Shown in pieces: positions 19,558 through 29,836 of a stretch of 64,000 bases of DNA. The translations under genes were made by a program, and so were the position numbers. Numbering within the stretch: position 1 is the first letter of the stretch; every line of letters starts with the position of its first letter. The stretch is taken from the NCBI GenBank assembly GCA_038142525.1, contig JAYQKE010000002.1:62001-126000 (forward strand). The letters run 5' to 3'. This DNA comes from CAJQHK01 sp038142525. GTDB lineage: Bacteria; Pseudomonadota; Alphaproteobacteria; Rickettsiales; UBA1997. The notes under the pieces are model-generated. The model was given only the letters and a program-made list of their open reading frames with translations. It was not told the origin of the DNA and did no database searches.

Positions 19558-21922
19558 TTAGTCAAAATTTAGCGCCTCCTTCCTTCCCTCAAGCTTCCTG
19601 ACAAGTTCGTCAAAAACTTCTTTCACTTGATCAGCAATTTTCTGCTCGTTTAAATTCTTGCCACTATTGTTATTGATGGTAACAGGTGCGGATATTGATA
19701 TATTTGAACTTGTATTGCTTCTCGTGTTGCTTTTAGAGATATTGGCAACATTGGGAATATTACTAGATTCAAGTAATTCTTGTTGCTCCTGACTTATCGG
19801 GACATTCTTATTTTCAATAGTCTTTATGACTTTTCCAATTGAAGGTGCTGACTCTTTGTCTCGCTCCTCACCTTCTTCATCCTCGTTACTACCAAAAACA
19901 AAACTGATAGCTTTGCCAGCTAAATCTACTACTGATTTAAGAGGCTTTATTAGCTTACTTATCCAAGGAAAGGTTTTTTGTACCCATCCAATTATTCCGC
20001 TGAATATTTTTTTGAAGAATTTCCCCAGCGGAGTCCAGTATTTGATTATTAATACCGCTCCCACAGCAATAGCTGTAATAAGCAAGCCAATTGGGTTGGT
20101 TGCAATAACTACCTTCAAGAACTTAAAAAGACGAGTAGTAAGAGGAATAATTCTATTAGCTTTTTTTAAAACACTTACAAATCCAAATAATCCTCCTTTA
20201 GCTGACTAAGAATGTACCTTTTAAAAAGGTAAAGCCATAACCAGTTGCGATAGTAACCACTTTAAGGGTTATTAATCCGGCTATTGTCCAGCCAATATAT
20301 TTAGTCAAAATTGGATGTTGTTCTGCAAAGGCACTAACATAAGTAGCTCCTACAGCTAACACTCCAAGAATATCAGAAAAAGCAGGAAGTAAAACAGAAC
20401 CCAGCGATATTCCAACGGATTCAATAGCAGAGCTAAATCTTTTCCATGCACCATAAGTGGTGTTTCTCAAACGATCCGCCATTTCTTTGGTTGCACCATC
20501 GGCATTTTTGATCTTTTCTGCTATACCATCAAGGTCTTTAGTTTCAATAGACTCAAAAATTGTTAAAGCACCTGCAGATGATCTTGTGCCAAATATATCT
20601 TTTACAGCTGATATTTTTTCCTGATCACTAGCACCTTTTAGGGCAACTGACATATCTTTTAAGATATCAATCATTGACCTCATTTTGCCAGTTTTGCTAA
20701 AGACCTCTACATTAAGAGAGGTTAATCTTTTCTGAGCAAGCTGTGATTGTTTAGCGACATCTGGCATTTCATCTGCCGTTAAGCCATATTTATCCCTCAT
20801 TTCTCCAAGGGCTTCTGCTCCTTTTTTTGCGGGAGTCGCTAGTCTTAGATAAGCTGATCTTAGCATTGTTCCTGCCATTGCGGCTTGAATACCAGCGTTA
20901 CCAAGAACGCCAGCCAAAACAGTTGTTTCTTCTAATGTTCCACCCATGCGTGCCAGCCTGGAGCTATGAATTTCATGGTTTGACCAAGCATTTCAACATT
21001 TACATTTGTTGATCTACTTGCTTGAGCTAAAATATCGGCTACTTTAGCAGTCTCGTTGGCTTCCATATTAAAGCCAGTTAGAATGTTGGAAGTAATATCT
21101 GCAACTCTTCCTAAGTCCATATTGCCAGCAACTGCCAAATTTAAAACACTTGGCGTTGCTTCTAGAATTTCATTAGTACTAAGTCCAGCCATACCAAGAA
21201 ACTGCATAGCTTCTGCGGATTGGCTCGCTGTAAATTGCGTTGTTCTTCCAAGCTCTCTAGCTTGTTTTGTTAATTTTTTAAAGCCTTGCGCTTCTGTCGC
21301 CTCATCGGTAATTGCACCAACTTTAGCCATAGCAAGTTCGAAATCTACCGCTGGTTTTACAACGCTGAATAATGCACCGCCAAGAGCAACAGCATCAAAC
21401 ATTTGAGAACGCTTATTGGATCTGTTTTGTAAATTAGCATCTTTAGCATTTTGACGCTTAATTACTGATGATTGCCTACTTTGAAGACCTTTTAATTTTT
21501 TTGATAATCTACCTTGTTCCTTGTTAAAATTTTTCATATCAACCCCAGAAGCCCTGAGAGCTTTACCCATTTGACGAGTTGAGCGAGCTGTATCTAAAAA
21601 TGATTTTTTAGTTCTGTCGGCTAATCTCTTGGATTTTCTAAAATTATTTTGAAGTCTGCTTTGAGGGATTGTTGGTTGTCGCAATTCCCTTACTTAAAAC
21701 ATTTAACTGTTGCTTGGCTGATTTATAGGCAATTGATGCCTCTTTTGTTGCTCTTGCGGAATTGCGCCATGCCTCAATTTGATTAGCCTTTTGGCTAGTC
21801 TTTTTAATTGCACTTCCAAGACTTGTTAATTGCTTATTTGCTGATCCAAAAGCACCTTTAAAAGATTTGCCAAGGTCAGCACCAATTACAACTGATACGG
21901 ATGCTTTGCTGTTACTTGGCAT
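19558..21922 (-). pseudogene. Phage tail tape measure protein, three frameshifts
   Basis: Sets tail length and helps DNA passage. Read across four frame segments (21922-21644, 21684-20932, 20947-20198, 20118-19558) it forms one protein of about 780 residues. N-terminal coiled coil (GSANKQLTSLGSAIKK), the conserved minor-tail domain (FELAMAKVGAITDEA, LGRTTQFTASQSAEAMQFLGMAGL, ADITSNILTGFNME), hydrophobic segments near 20080-20040 (LLITAIAVGAVLIIKYW) and a C-terminal Ser/Asn-rich part. Position between tail chaperone and gpU is standard. All three breaks are one-base shifts. Confidence 0.88.
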
Positions 21923-21925
21923 TTT

Positions 21926-22309
21926 CTATTCTTGTGATTCTTTTTGGATAATAATTGCCTCATCATAGAAAAGGCAAAATTCCTCTTCTGTTAGCTCTAA
22001 AATTTCTGAGAGTCGCCAATTGGTTATTTTTGAGAGGATAATAATGGCTCTGGTGATATCCCCTCTGACTTGAAAAAATCCATATAAGCTTTTTGTAAAG
22101 TCTGCATAATCGCTCTCGTCTAACTCCTCAATGATTGCTGGTTGAACTTCGCAAAGATTGGCAAAAAGGCGGATTTCTTTTTCTTCATCTGGGGAGTTTT
22201 TCATCTTGGCCACAACGAGACGATCTTTTACTTTTGATCGTCTCATATTTAATTCAGAAATATTTTCTCCGCTTGATTCAATTGGATAGTTTAATTTAAT
22301 ATTGTGCAT
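21926..22309 (-). CDS. Tail assembly chaperone (P2 gpE/E'-like), single frame
   Basis: 127 residues. The first ~85 match the gpE/FluMu gp41-like chaperone (IKLNYPIESSGENISELNMRR, LFANLCEVQPAIIEELDESDYADF). The last ~40 (ITRAIIILSKITNWRLSEILELTEEEFCLFYDEA) resemble the E' part that P2 makes only through a -1 frameshift. Here both parts lie in one open frame directly before the tape measure gene. Either the phage does not use frameshifting or an indel has fused the frames. Confidence 0.75.
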   Translation of the reverse strand: MHNIKLNYPIESSGENISELNMRRSKVKDRLVVAKMKNSPDEEKEIRLFANLCEVQPAIIEELDESDYADFTKSLYGFFQVRGDITRAIIILSKITNWRLSEILELTEEEFCLFYDEAIIIQKESQE

Positions 22310-22326
22310 GATTATTTTATTTTAGA

Positions 22327-22827
22327 TTAAACGCCGATGGCATCACGAATTTCCGTCATTTTATCAACTCCACCAATAATTCTGGTCATGTTGTCAATAT
22401 CGATTTCGATTAGCTGTTCACCATCAATTTCTAGGCTGTAATATCTACAAGCAATTGTGCAAGCTAGAGTTCCTTTTTCTCCAGCTGAGAATTTGCCCAT
22501 ATCCATTTCGGTATACATTCCCCTTAATTTAACAATGACTGGTGAGGTAGTAGCATCATCTTGCAAAGCTCCTCGAAGCGTCACTTGAACACCATTACCA
22601 CTAATAAGTCCAAATTGCTTTAAAACATCTTTGTCATATTCAGATAGGGTAAAACTGGTTTCTAGCTTTTCCATTCCCATATCAATTGATATTGGAGCAT
22701 CCATGCCACCAGCTTTATATTCCTCTGCTTTGATGTTTAGTTTTGGAGGATTAACCTCGTCACATTTACCAACATAACCACGCCCATCAATGAAGAGGTT
22801 GAAATTCTTTAATATTTTTGGAATCAT
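22327..22827 (-). CDS. FII: Phage major tail tube protein (P2 FII-like)
   Basis: 166 residues, the inner tube of the contractile tail. Family features: PKILKNFNLFIDGRGYVGKCDEVNPPKL at the N-terminus, AGGMDAPISIDMGMEKLETSFTL, and a core ending in YYSLEIDGEQLIEIDIDN. Directly downstream of the sheath gene, with the usual order sheath-tube-chaperone-tape measure. Intact. Confidence 0.92.
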   Translation of the reverse strand: MIPKILKNFNLFIDGRGYVGKCDEVNPPKLNIKAEEYKAGGMDAPISIDMGMEKLETSFTLSEYDKDVLKQFGLISGNGVQVTLRGALQDDATTSPVIVKLRGMYTEMDMGKFSAGEKGTLACTIACRYYSLEIDGEQLIEIDIDNMTRIIGGVDKMTEIRDAIGV

Positions 22828-22854
22828 TTTCTTGTTTATTTTTGATTATTAAAA

Positions 22855-24073
22855 TTAGCTGACAATTTCTTCTAAATATTCATCAGTCATTCTTGATCTA
22901 AAAATGATATGCTCTGCTGGATAAGGAGGCGTGAAGTCAAACTCAAAGGTGACTTTACCTTGAGCTATTTGATCAGGAGTATTTAGCTCAGGATCAGCAA
23001 AGGCAGTTCCACCAATAATCGCTCCAATATTTTTTAAATATCTCAGATAGTTATTAACTCCTTCCAAAACATCCTCGATGTAGGTTTTGGTGATATTTCT
23101 ATCAACAGCCCATAAGTGAGCTTTAAGAAGAGAATCATTAATCATGTCAGCAGTTCTTCTAGCTTGTAAGAATGCCCATTTAGGATCAGCTGATAAAGTT
23201 CTATTACCCCACAATCTAAAACCACTTTCTTGAATTATAGTTGTGATGTTATTTTCATTGAGGTAGTTGGCTTTTGAATTTACATCACCAAGAACAAAAT
23301 CAATTGGCTTAGAAATTCCAACAATGCCATTAATAACCAAATTTGATGGTGACCACCAGAATCCTCTGTCATTATCGGATTTTACAATTAAGCCCGCTAC
23401 TCTTGCAGATGACGGCTCTTCAACAATAGCTCCCAATGTATCAAGAACTTTAACCCAAGGATAAACCGTAAATACTCTAGCAGATCCAAAGTCACCAACA
23501 TAATCAATTGCATCTGTATCATTAGTATTTGGAAGATCAGCAATAATAATTGCTCTTAGATTTTCTGCTATTCCAAGCAATTCACTAACCACAGGGTTTG
23601 CATTTCCACTTGGCATATCATGCGTGAAATTTGGGGCAATTAAGATTCTTGGAGTTACTGCAAGCTCTGTATTGGTCTGCCAAAAGAGCATGAACACCTT
23701 TATATTGACCAGTTGTTACGTCAACGCCACCAACAACATCGGCATCTATGATATTTGTAGGATCAAGAACGCCAGTTGTTAAATGGGCTAGATTATCTGG
23801 ATCAGCAACATTGATAACAACAACCATTGCGCCAGCTTGATCAAATATTCCATCCAAAGCTTTTGGTATAGTGTAGTCTTTATTGGCATCGTTATTTTCA
23901 CCGAAGATTTCGGTCGCTTGTTTTCTTGAGCCAAGAATTAAGGTTGGTGTATTTACTGGGCCTTGTGGCGCTGTACCAACAAGTCCAATTACACTTGATT
24001 TAACTGTTTGAATAGGACGCGCACCATCATTTATTTCAATGATTTCCACGCCGTGTAAGAATTGATCAGGCAT
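22855..24073 (-). pseudogene. FI: Phage tail sheath protein (P2 FI-like), one frameshift
   Basis: Contractile sheath. N-terminal part HGVEIIEINDGARPIQTVKSSVIGLVGTAP (24073 onwards) and C-terminal part with FWWSPSNLVINGIVGISKPIDF, GFRLWGNRTL and FEFDFTPPYPAEHIIFRSRMT are on two frames that meet near 23680 (HALLADQ... then FWQTNTELAVTPRILIAPNF). Joined length is about 400 residues, normal for the family. The fault is a single-base indel. Confidence 0.9.
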
Positions 24074-24129
24074 AAGTTTTTTGATTTAATTATTAATAAA
24101 ATTTGATTTTGAATTTTAAGTTCTTTTTG

Positions 24130-25094
24130 TTAAAAACCTATTGCCATCCAGTATACCATAACAGATCCGACTCCAGTACCATTTGATATACGTACTGTAG
24201 AATTGGTAATAGATCTAACAAATCCTGAATAGTCATCTGGAGCTCCATCGCTTATTCCCTTAGAGCCTGTAGTAACAGCAAACACAGCGTTAGGAAAAGG
24301 TGTAGAAAAAGTAAAAACAGTAGCTCCAGCAGAAGGTATAACCCCGAGCCCCATTGAAAAATAATCCCATTTGGTAATTTTGTGTAACCATTCGACGTCT
24401 TTGAGCAACTAAAGCCAGCAAGGTATTTTAAAGGAGTAATTATTTTTTCATCATTGCCGCCGTTACTTACTTCTGATTGAGTAGCGATTTGCGAAATTCC
24501 CTTTTGAGATTCAGATGCATCACCAGTTGTTGCCGCACTTCCTAGTCCCAGATTATTTCTAGCTATTGCTGAATCATCCAAATCTGAAAGGTTGTTGGTT
24601 TTAATTAATCTTTCAGCTAAAGCATTATTTACATCAGTTCCAAAATTTGGATCAAGGGCAATATCATTATTAATGATTAAACTTACATTAGGAGAATTGG
24701 CAAAGCCAAGAATCATCCTGATATAAAGCCTTTTACCAGATCCGCTTGGTAAATTTGGCTTGAAGGTTTCTGGATATTTACCTATGGCAAATAGATCACC
24801 ATTACTATCAAATATTCCTACTTCTCTGATATAAAATGGCCCGATAGCTTCATCTAGAACCCCTTCAACTATTAACTGATTTGGGTTATTTTCATCAACA
24901 ACTACATGGGTTAGAGTTACTCTGTGCACTTCATTGACTAAAGCTGTTGCGTTTGATGCCGGATCATAAACAGTTCCACCTCCATCGCCAACTGCAAGTT
25001 CAGTTAAATCAATAGCTGTCCCACCAGGTTCATTACTGGCGCCTTCTTTTATTAAGCCACCATCTGTAACTAAGCTGTAATAATCTTGAGGCAT
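24130..25094 (-). pseudogene. Tail fibre protein with DUF3751 N-terminus, one frameshift
   Basis: Receptor-binding fibre. The N-terminus (YYSLVTDGGLIKEG, IDLTELAVGDGGG, FYIREVGIFDSNGDL) is the phage tail-collar DUF3751 domain. The C-terminus has SNGYTKLPNGIIFQWGSG followed, in another frame, by GVIPSAGATVFTFSTPFPNAVFAV...MVYWMAIGF, the gp53-like fibre tip. The frames switch near 24330. Joined length of about 320 residues is short for a fibre. Lies after gpI as in P2 (gpH position). Confidence 0.85.
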
Positions 25095-25099
25095 TTAAA

Positions 25100-25735
25100 T
25101 TAATGGATTAATTGTTGTAATTTCTTTTGAGATAAAAAAAATGTTCCTAAAATTGGAATCAAAGATTCATCTATGATTAGGTCATCTGTTTCGTAAATAA
25201 CTGGATCTATTGCTGTTACTTCCTTTGAAATAAAGAAGCTCGCTAAATTATTTATTGCGCTTTTAGAAGATAAATAAGGTTTAAAACTTTCTAAATTAGA
25301 TCTAACATTTTTTGTATTTTGAATAACTTTTGCTATTTCTGGCAAAATATTAATATCAAAGCCAGAATATGGGATATCAAAAAATACTCTAAAATGATAT
25401 GGGGCTCCATTATATTCGAACCATTCTTCTATTTTTATGTCTACAAAGTTAAAGGCAGATAGTGCTTTTTTTAGAGCGCCTATTGTTCCCTTCTTCTTGT
25501 GGATCTTAATACTTGCCCTGATGATGTTTCGCTTAATATCAATTTCCCAATCATCATTCCAATCATCAACTGAAACTGCGAAGGCAAGCCAAGGCAGGAT
25601 ATTTTCTGGAGCTAAGTCAGGATTATTAGCATATCTATTTAAGGCTTCTAAAGTTGTTGCTCTTAAAGAGGTATTTTCTAAATCTTTTAATAACTCGCTG
25701 GCATTTATTGGTAAAAGTGTTTTGTCATTACCCAT
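25100..25735 (-). CDS. I: P2 gpI-like tail protein
   Basis: 211 residues of the tail_P2_I family (LPINASELLKDLENTSLRATTLEALNRYANNPDLAPENILPWLAFAVSVDDW split over the first 55 residues, then KKGTIGALKKALSAF). Baseplate periphery protein that attaches fibres. Its start overlaps the gpJ stop, and it ends 5 bp before the fibre gene. Intact. Confidence 0.9.
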   Translation of the reverse strand: MGNDKTLLPINASELLKDLENTSLRATTLEALNRYANNPDLAPENILPWLAFAVSVDDWNDDWEIDIKRNIIRASIKIHKKKGTIGALKKALSAFNFVDIKIEEWFEYNGAPYHFRVFFDIPYSGFDINILPEIAKVIQNTKNVRSNLESFKPYLSSKSAINNLASFFISKEVTAIDPVIYETDDLIIDESLIPILGTFFLSQKKLQQLIH

Positions 25736-26577
25736 CCGTAATTACAGATATTATTATGTTTGTGCAATATGGGGCTTCTTCATCGGTTGTTTCAACATCT
25801 GCTATTGGAGTTGTTAATTCTACTTTTTTAACTCCGTCAACATGAAGAGCATCGTAAATTCCTGATATTGCCACTATTCGGTCAATTTCATGACGCTCGC
25901 CTATGAACTTTTCTAAAGCTGTTCTAGCTTCGGTTTCTACCACCGCAGATGAAGGGCCTGGATAAACTGTAATTACGGCCTCTACTGTATAATTTACTAT
26001 TGTTGCACCTTGTGTTGTTACCTGATCGGTTAATGGTCTTATATCCTCTTCATTTAGCTTGTCATTTACTGTTGTAATTAACGCATTTGAGGCTGTGCCA
26101 TCATCAATATTTGATAAAATAGTTACCAGAACTTCACCGGGATTTGGGCTTTTTACTGCCACGGATTTCACTTCATTTGAAGCTGATAATGCGTGAAAAA
26201 TATATGCTCCAATCGGCCCTGCGGTTGAAAATCCTTCCAACGCAAGCTGAGTTCTTGTTTTTAACCTGTCGTCAGTTTCATCAACTAATCTTTCTACTCC
26301 ATAAAATCTTTGCTAAATTATCAAGATCACCTTTGGTTGCATAAGCTAGCATATTTGCTTTTTTCGCTTCGTTTATTCTATTTCTGAGTAGCGACTCACG
26401 ATAAGCTATTACTTGCAATATTATTATTGCTGGGTCGCTTTCTAATAAGGTTGTGTAATCTGGGTTTTTCGCTTTAAAGTCATTGATGTAATCAGTTAAT
26501 AGAGTTTCATACTCTAATTTTTCAATTACATCAGGAGCTGCTAATTTTGATAAATCTATGGCGGTAAAATTTGTCAT
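25728..26577 (-). pseudogene. J: P2 gpJ-like baseplate protein, one frameshift
   Basis: Baseplate_J family wedge protein. First part (IDLSKLAAPDVIEKLEYETLL, LLESDPAIIILQVIAYRE, LRNRINEAKKANMLAYATKGDLDNLA) stops at 26281; the next frame supplies FYGVERLVDETDDRLKTR and ALEGFSTAGPIGAYIFHALSA through DVETTDEEAPYCTNI. The break lies near 26300. Joined length about 283 residues is typical. Confidence 0.9.
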
Positions 26578-26585
26578 GTGCGCGC

Positions 26586-26918
26586 TTACTGTATAATTTC
26601 AATATTTTCTAATGTTATTTTTTCACCATTACTTAAAAAGCTACCTTCTAAATCTATGGTGATTTTGCCTTTTTGAATTGCATTAACTGCAACTTGCTCT
26701 AGTTCAAATCTAGGCTCCCATGTGAATACTGACGCAACAATATCAAGATAGATTTCCGCTATTAGCTCACCATTTATTGGCTGATCAATTTTATTAAAAA
26801 GATTACTTCCATAATCTCGTCTCATTACTCTTGAGCCAATTGGTGTGGTCAAAATATTTGAGATTGATTGTTTCAGATGGTTAATTTCTGATATGTTTTT
26901 GCCATTATTAATATTCAT
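26586..26918 (-). CDS. W: Baseplate protein W (gp25-like)
   Basis: 110 residues, GPW_gp25 family: LKQSISNILTTPIGSRVMRRDYG, then LFNKIDQPINGELIAEIYLDIV and a final beta-rich part with IDLEGSFLSNGEKITLENI. Part of the baseplate wedge with lysozyme-like gp25 fold. Overlaps gpV by 4 bp. Intact. Confidence 0.93.
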   Translation of the reverse strand: MNINNGKNISEINHLKQSISNILTTPIGSRVMRRDYGSNLFNKIDQPINGELIAEIYLDIVASVFTWEPRFELEQVAVNAIQKGKITIDLEGSFLSNGEKITLENIEIIQ

Positions 26919-27484
26919 GTCGCCTTAACTTTGCTTGAGCCTGATATTATTGGCCACTGCCCAGCGGAAGTGCCGGCGGTGATTTCAACTTTATCGCCAA
27001 CTCTAGCTACTGGCTGACCACCAGATCCGCCAAGATCAGTATTTCCTTTTAGAGTTATGCTTGCCGCTTCAATTTGAGCGCTTCCAGCAACTTTAATTAC
27101 TGCACTTCCCTTTATGTCTAGATCTAAATTTCCAGCATCATGGTCAAAAGTTACTTTTGAACCATCTTTGTAAGTGATGCTTTGAATATTTGGTAAAGCA
27201 CCAGAAGCATTGCTTTTGTAGAGAGATGATAAAATTACGCCTTGGTTAAGCTCTCCGCTTGGAGATAGAATAATTACTTGCTCATCCATTTCTGGCGGAT
27301 TCCAGCTATTATTACTTCCACTATTGGAATTGACCCAAGGTAAAAAGTCTGTTGTCAGATCACCAATTTTTACTCTGGCCTTTGCCTCTTCAAAATCTAT
27401 TTCAAAAATTGTGCCAATTCTGATGATATTTGCTAATCTTCTACCAAGGTCATTTATTGTGAAGCTTTGTTCTTCATCAAACAT
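26915..27484 (-). CDS. V: Baseplate assembly protein V (spike)
   Basis: 189 residues. N-terminal helix and OB-fold (LANIIRIGTIFEIDFEEAKARVKIGDLTTDFLPWV, with NPPEMDEQVIILSPSGEL) followed by a repetitive beta-helix-like tail (DLDIKGSAVIKVAGSAQIEAASITLKGNTDLGG split over residues 125-160) and a PAAR-like ending PVARVGDKVEI...PIISGSSKV. It forms the membrane-piercing spike. Start overlaps the upstream 60-residue gene. Confidence 0.9.
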   Translation of the reverse strand: MFDEEQSFTINDLGRRLANIIRIGTIFEIDFEEAKARVKIGDLTTDFLPWVNSNSGSNNSWNPPEMDEQVIILSPSGELNQGVILSSLYKSNASGALPNIQSITYKDGSKVTFDHDAGNLDLDIKGSAVIKVAGSAQIEAASITLKGNTDLGGSGGQPVARVGDKVEITAGTSAGQWPIISGSSKVKAT

Positions 27485-27659
27485 TGTCCTTTGATTTTTT
27501 ATCCTTTTCTTTTCTGGTTTCTTTTAGGACCTCCTCTTTAACTTCTCTTGCCCTGATTGCTTTGCCATTAGTCAAAAGAGGTATTGCTTCTTTTTCTTCT
27601 AAATCGACAATCTGGTCTTTTTTGTATTTTGTATGATTTGAAAGTATTTTTAGCTTCAT
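27477..27659 (-). CDS. Small phage protein, 60 residues
   Basis: MKLKILSNHTKYKKDQIVDLEEKEAIPLL then a highly charged lysine/glutamate tail. The N-terminal half resembles the short proteins (about 60 residues, pattern hydrophobic-strand, KGxxVDL, AxxLIxxGxA) found beside capsid and head completion genes of Mu-like phages. Function unknown. Overlaps both neighbours by 4-8 bp, so clearly part of the morphogenesis operon. Confidence 0.7.
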   Translation of the reverse strand: MKLKILSNHTKYKKDQIVDLEEKEAIPLLTNGKAIRAREVKEEVLKETRKEKDKKSKDNV

Positions 27660-28153
27660 AAGTTTGTGTTAATTTCAGTTGGTAGTATCCCCTCATTGAG
27701 AGGTTGTTTTACTGCTGTGCGATAAGTTACTGAATATGTCAGCCTTACTGCTCCATAAATTTTACTGCCTTCAATTGATGAATCAATCTCAGTTGATTTG
27801 AGTTTTAGTATGTCCGATTTTCTGGTTTCTATTTCAAAGCCATCCAGTGCATTTTCTATTTGACTTGATAAATCATCTAATTTTTCATCAAAATCATCAC
27901 CACCTAAAATTACAGCTTCAATGGCAATTTCTAAATCCCTTTTTAATGGGCTAAATCCATCACTTTCATATCTTTCCTCCAAGATGTTTTCATCCTTGGC
28001 ATAGACCAGAATTGCTGGCAAAAATTGATCAAATAAAGGCTTTGCTCTATTACCATAAATTCTATCTTCAGCATCCGTCAAATATACACTATCAACCTGA
28101 GTTTTTAGCTTATCAATTATAGCATTTCTAATTGTTGATCTAGGGTGACTCAT
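27656..28153 (-). CDS. Phage minor tail protein, lambda gpU-like
   Basis: 165 residues. Starts HPRSTIRNAIIDKLKTQV and contains VYLTDAEDRIYGNRAKPL, LPAILVYAKDEN, and a C-terminal SKIYGAVRLTYSVTYRT: the layout of tail terminator proteins of the gpU/HK97 gp10-neighbour type, which cap the tail tube. Its start lies 7 bp from the interrupted head-tail gene. Family call by pattern only. Confidence 0.6.
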   Translation of the reverse strand: MSHPRSTIRNAIIDKLKTQVDSVYLTDAEDRIYGNRAKPLFDQFLPAILVYAKDENILEERYESDGFSPLKRDLEIAIEAVILGGDDFDEKLDDLSSQIENALDGFEIETRKSDILKLKSTEIDSSIEGSKIYGAVRLTYSVTYRTAVKQPLNEGILPTEINTNL

Positions 28154-28495
28154 GAAGAATTAGTTTTTACTTCCTGGAATGTGAATCTGCACATCGATTA
28201 TTTGGTAATTTTTACCACCAACTTCAATTGAATCACCCTGATTAATTTTTGGGTAATAATCGGGCAAATCAATATCACGAATAAATATCACTACCTTTGA
28301 AGAGCTAATAGATGCTTCACTTAAATCAGGATTAACTTCCTTGTAATCCTCGTGAAAATCTCCATCAAGCTCAAATGGCGTAAACTCAATTTTTGCCGGA
28401 GTTATGATAGCTTGATGGCCAAGTATTTCTATGGGAACCTCTGATTTTCCTATTTAATTTTGTCTATTTTTTCATTTTTCAGAAAAAATTTTTAT

Positions 28496-28549
28496 AATTT
28501 GGATAAAGATTGCTAATTTTGTTAAAAATTAACAATCTTTATCCAAATT
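28496..28549 (-). terminator. Hairpin downstream of IS5 transposase
   Basis: AATTTGGATAAAGATTG pairs perfectly with CAATCTTTATCCAAATT across a 20-base loop that is itself partly self-complementary. It lies about 80 bp after the transposase stop. The same hairpin is present in copy 2 (near 45640-45695) and copy 3 (near 50910-50965). It is likely to end transcription in one or both directions. Confidence 0.6.
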
Positions 28550-28629
28550 TAGGCATTATTTGTGGTAATTTCTCTAGTTTCTTGTCTAATTTTACCATTT
28601 TTGGCTAAATTAGACACATTTATCCCTTG

Positions 28630-29592
28630 TTACGCTGTATTTGGTAGTATTTTTCTAACCATATAGAGATTAGCAAGGGATGATAGCATTTGTAATTGAT
28701 TAGTATTCTTTTGTAAACCATTATATCTAACCTTTCTATAGCCCCAAAGATGCTTTATAATTTGAAATGGATGTTCAACTTTAGCTCGAACTGATGAAAA
28801 TTGTTTATTCCTCTTTTTTTGCTTATTTGAAAGTTTTTTGTTAGATTTAGCTCTATTGGTTATACCATAAAATATATTGTGATTCCTACAAAATCTTTTT
28901 ATTGCCTTATCATCATAGGCCTTGTCACCAAATAAAGAAGTTTCATCACCATGTAATAACTCCTGTGTTTTAGTAGAATCATGATCTTTAGCTGTCGTCG
29001 TGACAATAGAATGAATAATTGGCTTACCCTTAGTTTGCACACCAATATGAGACTTCATGCCAAAATAATAATTCTTCCCTTTCTTGGTAGAAGACATCTC
29101 TTGGTCCCTTTTCCTCTTCTTGTTTTTTGTACTAGTTGGAGCAGATATTAATGTCGCATCAGTTATCGTACCCTCCTTCAACAAAAGATCATTCTCTTCA
29201 AGATATGAATTTACCTCGTTAAATATAATCGACGATAAATTATGCTTTTCCAATAAATGACGGAATCTCAATATCACAGTCTCATCCGGAACATTATCAA
29301 TACCAATATCAATATTTAAGAATTTTTGAAAACTTATTCTATCATATATAGCATCCTCCATAGCTGGATCACTAAGACCAAACCACTGCTGTAACAAATG
29401 AATCTTAAATATTAATAATAAATCTGTCACCTTCCTGCCACCGTAATCACTAGTACCATTAGGATAAAAAGGCTCTATCTTATCAATCAATCTTTGCCAT
29501 GGAATAATATCCGTCATTTGATTAAGAAACTTCTCCGCTCTTAATTTTCTACCAGAAATTGCTAATGAAAAAAATGATTGCTGGGTTGCCAT
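28630..29592 (-). CDS. IS5-family transposase (DDE), copy 1
   Basis: 320 residues. IS5-family features: QQSFFSLAISGRKLRAEKFL at the N-terminus, QWFGLSDPAMEDAIYDRISF (helical domain), first Asp in EGTITDATLISAP, second Asp in SLFGDKAYDDKA, and the C-terminal VEHPFQIIKHLWGYRKVRYNGL with the catalytic Glu. Intact and nearly identical to copy 3 (two residue differences, KTQ/KTE and MLSS/MLTS). Confidence 0.94.
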   Translation of the reverse strand: MATQQSFFSLAISGRKLRAEKFLNQMTDIIPWQRLIDKIEPFYPNGTSDYGGRKVTDLLLIFKIHLLQQWFGLSDPAMEDAIYDRISFQKFLNIDIGIDNVPDETVILRFRHLLEKHNLSSIIFNEVNSYLEENDLLLKEGTITDATLISAPTSTKNKKRKRDQEMSSTKKGKNYYFGMKSHIGVQTKGKPIIHSIVTTTAKDHDSTKTQELLHGDETSLFGDKAYDDKAIKRFCRNHNIFYGITNRAKSNKKLSNKQKKRNKQFSSVRAKVEHPFQIIKHLWGYRKVRYNGLQKNTNQLQMLSSLANLYMVRKILPNTA

Positions 29593-29836
29593 AATTATAT
29601 ATTTTATTTGAATTTAATATATCAATAATAAGCAAAAAAGCTAGATAAATCAAGCTTTTCTGGCTATTTTTATCAAATAAATTCAAACAAAATTTTATAA
29701 AATAACTTTGCTAAACTTTGGCAAAAATAACAAAATTAAACAGTTTCAAATCTATAAATTAGATAATTGGTTTTTCAGAGGTTCCTATGCAGGGTTTATT
29801 GATAAATTCATCAAAATCGAAAGGCATTAGCAAATA

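Larger units (their letters stand above)
28434..29785 (-). mobile_element. IS5-family insertion sequence, copy 1
   Basis: 1,352 bp with ends GGAACCTCTGA...TCAGAGGTTCC and a 4-bp duplication TATG (28430-28433 and 29786-29789). One intact transposase. Inside the left end lies a 17-bp perfect stem (28496-28512 with 28533-28549) after the transposase stop, probably a terminator. Copies 2 and 3 share these features. Confidence 0.95.
28160..29827 (-). pseudogene. Head-tail joining protein gene split by IS5 element
   Basis: ATG at 29827 opens MPFDFDEFINKPC, then the IS5-family copy 1 intervenes. Removing it with one TATG duplicate restores PCIEILGHQAIITPAK and continues to IDLPDYYPKINQGDSIEVGGKNYQIIDVQ and IHIPGSKN with a stop at 28160. 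The restored protein has about 105 residues. Position between capsid and tail-terminator genes and the final beta-strand pattern suggest a head-tail connector, but I do not recognise a named family. Confidence 0.75.
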
